Assembly: GCA_041862375.1 (NCBI GenBank)
Contig: JBGVTE010000108.1
Location: 1 to 46,490, forward strand
Direction of reading: 5' to 3'
Origin: WVZL01 sp041862375
GTDB taxonomy: Bacteria > Acidobacteriota > Aminicenantia > Aminicenantales > Aminicenantaceae
Length of the DNA: 46,490 nucleotides
This document shows, piece after piece, positions 16,410 to 24,298 of the stretch. The first letter of the stretch is position 1. Every line of letters begins with the position of its first letter. Under the pieces are notes generated by a model that saw only the letters and a list, made by a program, of their open reading frames with translations, was not told where the DNA came from and did no database searches. Both the position numbers and the translations under genes were made by a program.

Positions 16410-17684
16410 ATGAAAAAACTGAAAGAGAGAGCAAGAGCTTTAATCCAAGAATTCAAAAAGGAAAATTATGTATATGGAACAGGATGCTTGGAAAAAATCG
16501 GGGAACTTGCAGCTTCTCTTGGCAAAAAAGCCCTATTAATTTCAAATCTTCACCAGCGAAGTCCAGATGATTATAAAAAAATTTATGATTCATTGCTCTC
16601 TTCAAGGCTAGAGATAATTGGCCCTGTACCCTCTGCCCGCCCAAATTCGCCGAGAGAGGATGTTTTAAGGTTAAAAGAAGAGATATCGAATGTAGAGCCG
16701 GATTGTATTGTTGCTGCGTCAGGAGGGTCTGGAATTGATGCTTCCAAAGCAGCTGCTCTCTTGGCAGCCCTGGGTGAAGATCTCGATAATTACTTTGGTG
16801 TGGGAAAGGTGACTGAAAAACTCAAGGCTTCAGATAAAAGAATAATCCCTTTAGTTGCCCTTCAGACCGCCTCAAGCTCCTCTGCTCATTTAACTAAATA
16901 TTCCAACATCACTGATGTTAAGACCAGCCAAAAAAAACTAATCGTGGACGAGGCTATTGTCCCCCCCAAGGCACTCTTTGATTACTCTTTGACAAAATCA
17001 ATGTCAGGATCCTTTACCTCTGATGGAGCCTTTGATGGATTGGCTCACTGCCTTGAAGTCTACTATGGAGCTCAGCCTCACTCGTTTGAAAAAATACAGG
17101 AAATAGCTCTAACCGGAATTGAACTCATTGTGGCGAACTTGGAGGATGCTGTGGCTGATCCCTCAAACATGGAGGCAAGGGAATCCCTTGGCCTGGCGAC
17201 AGACCTCGGAGGATATGCAATTATGACTGGAGGAACTAACGGAGCCCACCTTGCCAGCTTCTCGCTTGTTGACATCTTAAGCCACGGAAGAGCCTGTGCC
17301 CTGATGAATCCCTACTACACAGTGTTTTTTTCTCCTGCCGTTCAAGAGCAGCTTAAACACCTTGTTTCGCTTTTTTCAAAATATAATCTGATTGAAAAAT
17401 CAGCAATAAAGCTCCATGGGAGAGATCTGGGTGTAGCCGTTGCCCAGGGATTGATTGACCTGAGCACACGAGTAGGCTTTCCGACTACTCTCAACGAAAT
17501 AAAAGGAATGAGCGACTCTCACATCGAAAGAGCCATACAATCTGCTAAAAATCCCCAACTGGAGATGAAGCTAAAGAATATGCCGGTTCCTTTAAGGGCG
17601 GATATGGTGGATGACTATATGGCGCCTATTCTTGAAGCGGCTCGAAAAGGGGACTTTGATCTCATAAGACTTGCTGAAAAGTGA
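16410..17684 (+). CDS. Iron-containing alcohol dehydrogenase
   Basis: A 424-residue NAD(P)-dependent group III alcohol dehydrogenase. The nucleotide-binding part contains GGSGIDASKA near residue 110. Metal-site residues lie in DGAFDGLAHCLEVYYG and in the histidine-bearing segments NGAHLASFSLVDILSHGRA. It overlaps the LarA-like gene by four bases (GTGA), so the two are translationally coupled. A hydroxy-acid or polyol substrate is suggested by that pairing. The Shine-Dalgarno site before ATG 16410 is weak. Confidence 0.88.
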   Translation: MKKLKERARALIQEFKKENYVYGTGCLEKIGELAASLGKKALLISNLHQRSPDDYKKIYDSLLSSRLEIIGPVPSARPNSPREDVLRLKEEISNVEPDCIVAASGGSGIDASKAAALLAALGEDLDNYFGVGKVTEKLKASDKRIIPLVALQTASSSSAHLTKYSNITDVKTSQKKLIVDEAIVPPKALFDYSLTKSMSGSFTSDGAFDGLAHCLEVYYGAQPHSFEKIQEIALTGIELIVANLEDAVADPSNMEARESLGLATDLGGYAIMTGGTNGAHLASFSLVDILSHGRACALMNPYYTVFFSPAVQEQLKHLVSLFSKYNLIEKSAIKLHGRDLGVAVAQGLIDLSTRVGFPTTLNEIKGMSDSHIERAIQSAKNPQLEMKLKNMPVPLRADMVDDYMAPILEAARKGDFDLIRLAEK

Positions 17685-19045
17685 AAGAAGAATTACTGGA
17701 TTTCGGGCGTGTTAAATTCACCATAAAGCTGCCTGATCAAACAGAAGTCCTCTCAATGGGAAAAGCTGTCCCCCTCTCTAAACCTGAGGCAGAAATCTAC
17801 AAAGCTCTCAGAAATCCAATAGATTATCTTCCCTTACGTGATCTAACTCGTAGAAAACTTGTGGAAAACCCAAACGCTCAATCTGTTGTGGTTATCTCAG
17901 ATAATACCCGACCTGTTCCCTACTCAGGAGAATCAGGAATCCTTTACCCAATTGTTGAAGAAATGATAGAGGCAGGTCTCAAGCCCTGCCAAATATTAAT
18001 TCTTGTGGCCACAGGCACTCACCGCGCCATGCAAAACGAAGAGCTCAGAAGAATCCTTGACTCCAGAATTTTTAACCTGGGTGTCAGAATAATCAATCAT
18101 GACTCCAGGGACACCGCAGAATTGACTCCTGTAGGGCAAACTAAACTGGGCGGAAAAATTTTTCTGAATCGTCATTATGTTGAAAGTGACATTAAAATTC
18201 TGACGGGTCTTGTTGAAAGTCATTTCATGGCAGGAACTTCAGGAGGGAGAAAATCTATCTGCCCTGGCCTACTTGCAGAAGGATCAACCCATATCCTTCA
18301 CAGCGGTCCAGTTCTCGATTCTCCCAGAGCAACAAATTTAGCTCACGAAGGGAATCCCTGCCACGAAGAAACTCTCAGAGTGGCCAAAATGGCTGACTGC
18401 GATATGATTGTAAATGTCACACTTGATTCAAACTACAAATTAACAGGAATCTTTTGTGGCAGCCTGGAAACTGCCCATCTGGCTGCAGTAGAGAAACTAT
18501 GCAGTTATGTGGCCATCCCTATCTCGAAAAAATATGACCTCGTCCTTACCCATGCAGGTTTTGTTGGAGTAAACCATTACCAAGCAGCCAAAGCAGCGGT
18601 AGCGGCAGCTCCCCTGATGGAGAAAGGCGGAATTTGTATCTTGGCTGCATACCATACTGACCTAAATCCTATTGGCGGAGAAAACTATAAAAAAATGATG
18701 CGCCTGCTGGGTGAAAGAGGTGCTGAAAAATTCATCGAAATGATCCTTGATCCTGAGTGGTCTTTTGTTCCTGAACAATGGGAAGCCCAAATGTGGACAC
18801 GTCTCTTTAAGAAAATTCCTCCTGAAAACCTCATATATTGCTCCAAGGAAATTCCAAGGGATTCATTTTCCTGGCTCCCTGAGACCGATGCCTGTGCTCT
18901 AATACCTAAAGCACGAAATCTTAAAGAATTAGTGGAAAAATCCCTGGAATGGGCTGTAAAAAAACTGCGGTCTTCATCAGGGAGAGAACCTCGAATCGCC
19001 TTCCTCCCGGATGGTCCCTACGGCATTCCTGTAGAAAAAACTTGA
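17681..19045 (+). CDS. larA: LarA-type nickel-pincer racemase homolog
   Basis: The 454-residue protein belongs to the lactate racemase LarA family (DUF2088), which uses a nickel-pincer nucleotide bound to a lysine to racemise 2-hydroxy acids by hydride transfer. Key motifs are ATGTHRAM (catalytic histidine), VESHFMAG (second histidine) and GGRKSICPGL (cofactor lysine). No larB, larC or larE genes, which make the cofactor, are in the window. Start GTG overlaps the upstream dehydrogenase stop. Many LarA homologs act on substrates other than lactate, so the exact substrate is open, and a racemase-plus-dehydrogenase route for a hydroxy acid is inferred. Confidence 0.86.
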   Translation: MKEELLDFGRVKFTIKLPDQTEVLSMGKAVPLSKPEAEIYKALRNPIDYLPLRDLTRRKLVENPNAQSVVVISDNTRPVPYSGESGILYPIVEEMIEAGLKPCQILILVATGTHRAMQNEELRRILDSRIFNLGVRIINHDSRDTAELTPVGQTKLGGKIFLNRHYVESDIKILTGLVESHFMAGTSGGRKSICPGLLAEGSTHILHSGPVLDSPRATNLAHEGNPCHEETLRVAKMADCDMIVNVTLDSNYKLTGIFCGSLETAHLAAVEKLCSYVAIPISKKYDLVLTHAGFVGVNHYQAAKAAVAAAPLMEKGGICILAAYHTDLNPIGGENYKKMMRLLGERGAEKFIEMILDPEWSFVPEQWEAQMWTRLFKKIPPENLIYCSKEIPRDSFSWLPETDACALIPKARNLKELVEKSLEWAVKKLRSSSGREPRIAFLPDGPYGIPVEKT

Positions 19046-19127
19046 AAAATCAAAATTTAAAATGTGCAGATTTTAGAAAGCCGTCTATTTCAGAAAAAGA
19101 TTATACGTGCCAAGAGATAATTAAATC

Positions 19128-19847
19128 ATGATTTATCATTTAGGGACATCGGGATGGAGCTACTCAGGCTGGAAAGGAAGATTCTATCCAGAAGAGCTCT
19201 CTCAAAAAGAGTGGCTCCCTTTTTATGCTCAGCATTTCAGTACCGTAGAAATCAACATGACCTTTTACCGCTTTCCTAAGCCCGAAACACTGAAGGGCTG
19301 GCTAAAGAAAACGCCACCAAATTTTAAATTCACTCTAAAAGCCAACCGCCAAATCACACATCTCAAAAGGTTAAAAGGAATCAAAAGTGATATCAGGTAT
19401 TTCTATATCCTCGCTGATAATCTTAAAGAAAAGTTGGGATGTATTCTTTTCCAGCTTCCTCCCTCTCTCACTTTTAACCTGAGCCTTTTCGAAGAGTTTC
19501 TTTCAGCTTTATCCTCCAAATACAACAATGTTGTTGAGTTTCGTCATGAAAGCTGGTATGCAGAAGAAGTCAAGAAGGCACTCGAATCATGTAATGTAAC
19601 ATTTTGTACTGTATCCTCAACAAAAGTGCCAGATACAATATTTGAAACTGCGGAGACAGCGTATTTGCGGTTTCACGGCCTGACAGGCGGATATAGGTAC
19701 ACTTATTCAGACGAAGAGCTGAATAGGTGGGTTGAAAATATTAAAAAAATAAAAGCAAATGAATGCTACATCTATTTTAATAATGATTACCACGCACACG
19801 CTGTTTCAAACTGCAAGAAGTTATCCGAGCTTCTCCTAAAACAATAA
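19128..19847 (+). CDS. DUF72 (YecE-like) TIM-barrel protein
   Basis: A 239-residue member of the DUF72 family, of unknown biochemical function. It is recognised by GTSGWSYSGWKGRFYP at the N-terminus, the following VEINMTFYRFP, and a C-terminal YIYFNNDYHAHAV, which carries the family's conserved Asn/Asp/His residues. Only two bases separate its stop codon from the start of IS91 relic A, so an insertion has landed exactly at its 3' end. The protein itself looks intact. Confidence 0.88.
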   Translation: MIYHLGTSGWSYSGWKGRFYPEELSQKEWLPFYAQHFSTVEINMTFYRFPKPETLKGWLKKTPPNFKFTLKANRQITHLKRLKGIKSDIRYFYILADNLKEKLGCILFQLPPSLTFNLSLFEEFLSALSSKYNNVVEFRHESWYAEEVKKALESCNVTFCTVSSTKVPDTIFETAETAYLRFHGLTGGYRYTYSDEELNRWVENIKKIKANECYIYFNNDYHAHAVSNCKKLSELLLKQ

Positions 19848-19849
19848 AA

Positions 19850-20229
19850 CAGCTCCTCCCAGAGGAGAAGTGCGAAGAGCTCCCGGGAGAACATCTGAGC
19901 GAGGAGGCCATCCGAGAAAGTGGGGATGTGATGGAAGCGGCCATCGCAATCCTCGCCTCCTCAGTTACCCAGAGGTGGACATGGGGGTGAAAATTGATTT
20001 TCTGCCCGAAGGTCTGAATAACAGCCACTATCTCGGGGACAAGCTCAGTACCGGAGACGGCCTGGAAGTATTTAATGAAGGCCTGAACGGCTGAGCGGCA
20101 GAGTTGGCCAAGAAGCCGGCGCTTGTATTTGAAGAAGATGCGAAGCATCCTGGGAATGACAAAAACGACTTGACGGTGAGAGACATCCAGCAGAAGCTCC
20201 GCGCGCATTCACTCCCCCCATTCCTCCAG
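19850..20229 (-). mobile_element. IS91-type transposase relic A
   Basis: The minus strand encodes part of an IS91/IS1294-type HUH transposase: VPHRQVVF-like sequence (SHRQVVFVIPR) and the metal-binding HUH motif FHPHVH, followed by frames broken relative to copy B. It lacks the N-terminal zinc-binding part and the 3' end. Bases 19922-20229 are about 95% identical to 21722-22030 in relic B by eye, with one base missing in the run near 19958 that shifts the frame. Its left part (19850-19875) matches the right end of relic C, so A bridges the regions missing from B and C. Confidence 0.85.
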
Positions 20230-20234
20230 TAGAT

Positions 20235-20264
20235 TTGACTTCTGTCTTTTTTAAATGCTATAAG
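20235..20264 (+). promoter_or_regulatory. Promoter for glycosyltransferase
   Basis: TTGACT (20235-20240), an 18-base spacer and TATAAG (20259-20264) lie six bases beyond the end of IS91 relic A and 29 bases before the glycosyltransferase start. AAAGGTG follows as a ribosome site. Confidence 0.5.
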
Positions 20265-20293
20265 AGTTCAGAAAGAATAAAAGGTGAAAATAA

Positions 20294-21475
20294 ATGAGAG
20301 TCTTGATTGTTCATTGGTACTATCCACCACAAGTGGGGGGAGTGGAAACTCTGCTTCAATTGTGGGGAGAACAGCTAACTCTAAGAGACCATGACGTTAC
20401 GATTCTTGCTGCTTCCCTTTCTGAAAAGGATGAAATTCAGCAGAAAAAAGATCCTAGAATTATTAGACTAGCCTCTTTTGACCCAGATAAAAAAGAAACT
20501 TCCATTCTTTCTCAATTTAGAGACTCTATACGGAATTTTTTTGAGAGAAACCAATTTGATATCATCCATTTCCATAACATGTTTGCTCCCCTTACTCCTC
20601 TTAGGACGATCCTTATTTTCGAAGAAGGAATAAGACGTAAAATCCCGATGCTCATGCATTCCCACTGTTTGAATGATAGTGAGATAGGTAAACTTCTGTT
20701 TTCTCTTTCTTGGGACGATGCAATTTTTATTAGCGAATGGCACAGAAAGGAAACTCTTAAATTTCATCTTCCCTTCAAGAGGACAGATATTCTCTACAAT
20801 GGAGTCAGAGCCGATTATTTTCAAAAAGAAAAAGGAAACAGTAAGAGAACGAGACAAGAAATGAAGGTTAATCCAGAAGAAAAAATCATTCTTTGGCCTT
20901 CAAGAATAATTAATCCTGATGGAAAGCCAACCGCAAGAAAGAAACTTGATACTCTCCTTAAAGCCGGCGCTAGAATCAAGAAAAAAACAGATAAATTCAA
21001 GATTGTCCTCCTCGCTCCTGCCTATGGCGATAAAACTGTTCAAAAACAGTATCTATCAGCCTTTGATGAATTGATGAGTGTAAATTATCTATACCAAAAT
21101 ATTATCCTTCTTAGTACAAGGCCCAGCTACCTTTTCATGCGTGATACTTATGCCGCCTGCGATATAATGTGTTTGCCTTCTGTTGATGAACCCTTTGGCC
21201 TTGTTTTTATTGAAGCTATGTCTATGGAAAAAATTGTAGTGGGAGCAAAGAGCGGTGCACTCCCTGAAATCGTGGATGACGGAGTCAACGGCTATCTCAT
21301 TGAGCCAGACAATGATCGACAACTGGCAGAACTCATCATGAACATATTTGAGTTAAATGAAAAGGAGAAATCGGAAATAGGAGAGAGAGCTAGGCATAAG
21401 GTATTGGAAAATTTTTCTGTTGAAAAAATGATTGACGAAACTATAAAAATCTATAAAGAATTTGCATGCCTTTGA
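20294..21475 (+). CDS. GT4-family glycosyltransferase
   Basis: A 393-residue GT-B retaining glycosyltransferase that would transfer a sugar from a nucleotide donor. The N-terminal acceptor domain starts VLIVHWYYPPQVGGVET. The donor-binding domain ends with the EX7E motif in EPFGLVFIEAM, followed by SGALPEIVDDGVNGYLIEP. It stands alone with no other polysaccharide genes and is flanked on both sides by IS91 relics in the same orientation, so it may have been carried in. It has its own promoter. The sugar and acceptor cannot be told. Confidence 0.9.
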   Translation: MRVLIVHWYYPPQVGGVETLLQLWGEQLTLRDHDVTILAASLSEKDEIQQKKDPRIIRLASFDPDKKETSILSQFRDSIRNFFERNQFDIIHFHNMFAPLTPLRTILIFEEGIRRKIPMLMHSHCLNDSEIGKLLFSLSWDDAIFISEWHRKETLKFHLPFKRTDILYNGVRADYFQKEKGNSKRTRQEMKVNPEEKIILWPSRIINPDGKPTARKKLDTLLKAGARIKKKTDKFKIVLLAPAYGDKTVQKQYLSAFDELMSVNYLYQNIILLSTRPSYLFMRDTYAACDIMCLPSVDEPFGLVFIEAMSMEKIVVGAKSGALPEIVDDGVNGYLIEPDNDRQLAELIMNIFELNEKEKSEIGERARHKVLENFSVEKMIDETIKIYKEFACL

Positions 21476-21494
21476 TTCCGACATCTAGGGCTGT

Positions 21495-21525
21495 TTAATT
21501 TAATTTTTGCTTAATATTAAATTAA
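21495..21525. terminator. AT-only hairpin after glycosyltransferase
   Basis: Perfect 10-base arms TTAATTTAAT (21495-21504) and ATTAAATTAA (21516-21525) with an 11-base loop lie 20 bases beyond the glycosyltransferase stop. It has no GC and no clean T-run, so it is a weak terminator candidate. Confidence 0.3.
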
Positions 21526-21730
21526 GTCGAACATTCCCTTACAATTAAAGGTACATCTTTAGCTTAACAATAGCAACGCCATATACCAGCAGCCTAGGGA
21601 TAATAAATTCCTTTTCGCGAGCGATGTCTGATTGTGAGCCTTTGCCTCGATTTCCCATCCAACCATCGTAAAGAATCAAAAATCACAACGCAAAAAGACG
21701 TCAAGGCCGGATTGAGCACGCGGGGATGTG

Positions 21731-22398
21731 ATGGAAGCGGCCATCGCAATCCTCGCCTCCCTCAGTTACCAAGAGGTGGACATGGGGGTGAAAATTGATT
21801 TTCTGCCTGAAGGTCTGAATGACAGCCACTATCCCGGGGACAAGCTCAGTACCGGAGACGGCCTGGAAGTATTTAATGAGGGCCTGAACGGCTGAGTGGC
21901 AGAGTTGGCCAAGAAGCTGGCGCTTGTATTTGAAGAAGATGCGAAGCCTCCTGGGAATGACAAAAACGACTTGACGGTGAGGGACATCCAGCAGAAGCTT
22001 CTCGCGCATCCACTCCTCCCATTCCTCCAGACGTTTGCCATGGCAGGATGGGCAAAAACCACGGGTTCGGCAGGAGAAGTGGAGAAGGAATTCTGAACCA
22101 CAGTCAGGACAGCGAATCCGGGCAAAGCCGCACCTGGAGTTGCCGCAGTCGAGACGTCGTTGCGAGGAACTAAGCGACGCGGCAATCTCATTCTGTTCAA
22201 CGCTATACACAATGAGATCACCACGGCCTTGCAGGCCTCGTGATGACCTGCGGTCACCTCCTGCATAACCGGACGAAAATAGCCATACTCCCGCTCGAGG
22301 CGGCCCTCATATTCGGCCAGGAACCTGTCGAAATAATGGAAGAGCACCCTGTAGAGAGTGATGCGCTCTGGATGTCGGGGACAGTAAACTCCTGCCAT
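21731..22398 (-). pseudogene. IS91-type HUH transposase, disrupted
   Basis: Reading on the minus strand, the product begins MAGVYCPRHPERITLYRV, a typical N-terminus for zinc-binding IS91-family transposases. After PVMQEVTA the frame is broken by a 92-base palindromic insertion (22156-22247). It then resumes in another frame at RLDCGNSRCGFARIRC with the zinc-binding cysteines (CPDC, CPSC), VPHRQVVFVIPRR and the HUH motif FHPHVH near 21780. The catalytic tyrosines and C-terminus are missing through the deletion at 21722-21730. The gene cannot make active transposase. Confidence 0.88.
22156..22247. repeat. Small palindromic element inserted in transposase relic
   Basis: Two 37-base imperfect arms (22156-22192 and 22211-22247) match as reverse complements at 23 of 37 positions, including the 8 innermost base pairs, around an 18-base loop. 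The arms carry words of the form GTCGTTGCGAGG and GGCAATCTCATT, resembling small non-autonomous repeats scattered through many bacterial genomes. It lies exactly where the transposase reading frame changes, so it inserted after the IS did. Confidence 0.75.
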
Positions 22399-22542
22399 GG
22401 CAAGCAGAGGAATTCAAGAAACGAGCCAGAAGGCTGCTGGATACCCGAAGAGTCAGATTTCCCCTGGAAGGAAGAAACCATGAACGAGGCTCTCCGCTTC
22501 ACCATGTCAACGGAAGTCAACAATCCCCCCAATGTCCTGTCA

Positions 22543-22893
22543 ACGAACGTTGTCTCAAAACGGCAAGATTCAAAATCGGCCTGGTGGCAGTTTGAACGCC
22601 TGCAAAAGATGATTTATCCACGTTTGTGGGAATATTCCGATACTTATTTAGATGTACGTAAAAAGCTAAATCAAATGCAGAACAACATTTTTGAGGAAAA
22701 AATTGAGATGGAAAAAAGGGCACTCGAGGCTTGGAAGCTGGGCAATAGCGATGTGGCAAAAGAACTGCTTTCAAATTTTACGTATGAAAAACTAGCTGCA
22801 ATCTTGGATAAAGTTCTGGAAATAATAATCCATTTAACCGGAGCAGAAGGTCCTGGGGCTCTTTACCCGTTTTTTCCCACCCGATTTTTCTAG
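22543..22893 (+). pseudogene. 3' remnant of a C69 dipeptidase gene
   Basis: The last 117 codons of an open frame match the C-terminus of the intact C69 gene at 32698-34350: KSAWWQFE here against KSAWWAFD there, followed by comparably spaced helices and acidic residues. The N-terminal cysteine nucleophile and all of the catalytic core are absent, cut off on the side of IS91 relic B. The open frame continues upstream to 22240, but that part is antisense to the IS and not peptidase-like. The final residues may also be foreign. Confidence 0.7.
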
Positions 22894-23122
22894 TACTCGT
22901 TCCCATCTCCCCTCGGTATTTATTCAGATATATTTTTGTAGCTATTGCTTCCTCAAAATTATTTTTTTCGATTATTATGTTAATGGAATTTGTTTCCTGT
23001 TGGTTTGAATCCTTTTGACCATATCTTTTTAGGGACTTCTTAATTTCATTAAAATTGCCAATTGTTGAGATTGGGAAATTTAGCTCTAAATTATTAACTT
23101 TAAAAGTAAATAGCTTATAACA
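22894..23122 (-). pseudogene. Start-less A-rich reading frame beside tRNA-Arg remnant
   Basis: On the minus strand a frame stays open for about 75 codons (YKLFTFKVNN ... NKYRGEMG) with no start codon, running out of the tRNA-Arg fragment. It is rich in Lys, Asn and Ile codons, unlike the neighbouring genes. I recognise no family. It could be the decayed end of a gene from an element once integrated at this tRNA, or chance. Confidence 0.25.
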
Positions 23123-23128
23123 AACTTG

Positions 23129-23178
23129 TGCTCCCAGCAGAATTCAAACCTGCGACCTTCTGATTCGTAGTCAGACGG
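23129..23178 (-). tRNA. tRNA-Arg 3' half (remnant)
   Basis: The minus strand carries the anticodon arm TCTGA-CTACGAA-TCAGA (anticodon ACG), the variable region, the T arm GCAGGTTTGAATTCTGC and the 3' acceptor strand TGGGAGC with discriminator A. The D arm and the 5' acceptor strand are absent: no GCTCCCA occurs in the expected upstream sequence. It cannot be a working tRNA. Such 3' halves are what integrases duplicate as attachment sites when elements enter tRNA genes, so this may mark an old att site. Confidence 0.75.
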
Positions 23179-23304
23179 CCTACTTAATTTAAGTGTTTCA
23201 TAACAAACAATTTAGACTTTACGTGATTTTCACCTGCTGACAACCTGAAAAGAGCTTATCACACGAAAAACAGCTAGGTCAACGGCAAGGTGTACGTATT
23301 ATAG

Positions 23305-24285
23305 CTATAATCCCAGTAATTCAGACGCATTTCTGCTGAATATGCCTGCTTTCTCTTCAGAAGAAATATTTAATTTCTCGATACTGTCAACCATCTTCTC
23401 AAGGCTCCCAATTTGGTGCGGATAGTCACTCCCTGCAACCAAATGGTCTGCACCAGCAAAGTCTACTGCAAGCTGCAGTGCCTTTACATCAAAGTTAACA
23501 GTGTCATAATAAAACTGCTTCAGATATTCACTCGGCGGCTTATTTATATTCTTTTTGCATTCTTTAAAGGCGGAATATCCTCTGTCGAGCCTCTCTGCAA
23601 GATATGGAATGGCCCCGCCGAGATGCCCAAGAACCCATCTGATCCCTGGATATTTTTCAACAACTCCGCTGAAAACAAGCTTTGCAGCAGCTAAAGTAGT
23701 ATCAAACGTAAACCCTATTAAGGGCATGAGCCAGTACTCTGTCATTGCTTCTACTCCAACAGGGAAAGAGGGATGTATGTATAACACTGCTTTCAATTTA
23801 TCTGCTTTATCATATAAGTTCCAAAAACGCCGATCGCTAAGGGAAATTCCATTTATATTACTGAAGACCATAACTCCTCTGAAGCCCCAATCGCCAAAAG
23901 CTCGCTCCAGCTCCTCAACTGAGGCATCGGGATCGTTCAGAGGGAGTGTTGCCAGAGCGGCAAACCAATCGCCGTGCTCATTTGTTATTTTTGCGAAGCT
24001 ATCATTAACCATTCGAGCAAGCTCAACAGCACGTGCTTGCGACTCAATATGCGTCCCAGGAGTAGTAAGGGTGAGAACCTGCTTATCAATTCCTGACCTT
24101 TTTAAAACCTCTACCCGATAATTAATGTCCCTGTGTGCAGGAACAATTATGTTGTAATCTCCAGGATAGTGGAGTAGAGGATTATTCTCAGAATCGAAGG
24201 TAACTTTGATGTTGCTTTGTCCCTTCTGTAACGCTTCAAGATATTCAGGCGGATAAAAATGATTGTGAAAATCGATTATGGCCAT
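23305..24285 (-). CDS. Amidohydrolase (ACMSD-like metal-dependent hydrolase)
   Basis: A 326-residue TIM-barrel amidohydrolase 2 family enzyme, related to aminocarboxymuconate-semialdehyde decarboxylase and resorcylate decarboxylases. The metal site includes DFHNHFYP at the N-terminus, the histidine of VLGHLGGAIPYLAERLD, and GSDYPHQ. ATG 24285 was chosen because AAAGGAG stands just before it and the family N-terminus (MAIIDFHNH) begins there. It starts 13 bases after the stop of the permease gene and is probably co-transcribed with it, suggesting that the permease brings in its substrate or a related compound. Confidence 0.87.
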   Translation of the reverse strand: MAIIDFHNHFYPPEYLEALQKGQSNIKVTFDSENNPLLHYPGDYNIIVPAHRDINYRVEVLKRSGIDKQVLTLTTPGTHIESQARAVELARMVNDSFAKITNEHGDWFAALATLPLNDPDASVEELERAFGDWGFRGVMVFSNINGISLSDRRFWNLYDKADKLKAVLYIHPSFPVGVEAMTEYWLMPLIGFTFDTTLAAAKLVFSGVVEKYPGIRWVLGHLGGAIPYLAERLDRGYSAFKECKKNINKPPSEYLKQFYYDTVNFDVKALQLAVDFAGADHLVAGSDYPHQIGSLEKMVDSIEKLNISSEEKAGIFSRNASELLGL

Positions 24286-24298
24286 GAGCCTATCTCCT

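Larger units (their letters stand above)
21595..22398 (-). mobile_element. IS91-type relic B (internally deleted)
   Basis: This copy has the transposase 5' part (22398 down to 21731) joined directly to the element's 3' end (21730 down to 21595). The 3' end is aligned without gaps to 28804-28939 in relic C, with 7 differences in 136 bases. The junction falls at GGGGATGTG (21722-21730), a 9-base word present separately in relic A (19922-19930) and relic C (28931-28939). B is therefore a deletion between two copies of that word. Sequence upstream of 22398 may also belong to the element, so the true 5' boundary is uncertain. Confidence 0.85.

Noticed and set aside
22240..22542. Upstream part of the plus-strand open frame joined to the C69 remnant
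   Set aside because: It is antisense to the IS91 transposase start and contributes no peptidase sequence.
23129..23230. Complete tRNA-Arg
   Set aside because: No 5' acceptor strand or D arm can be built from the upstream sequence.
23555..24121. 188-codon frame antisense to the amidohydrolase
   Set aside because: The opposite strand encodes a clear enzyme with catalytic motifs; the frame has no recognisable domain.
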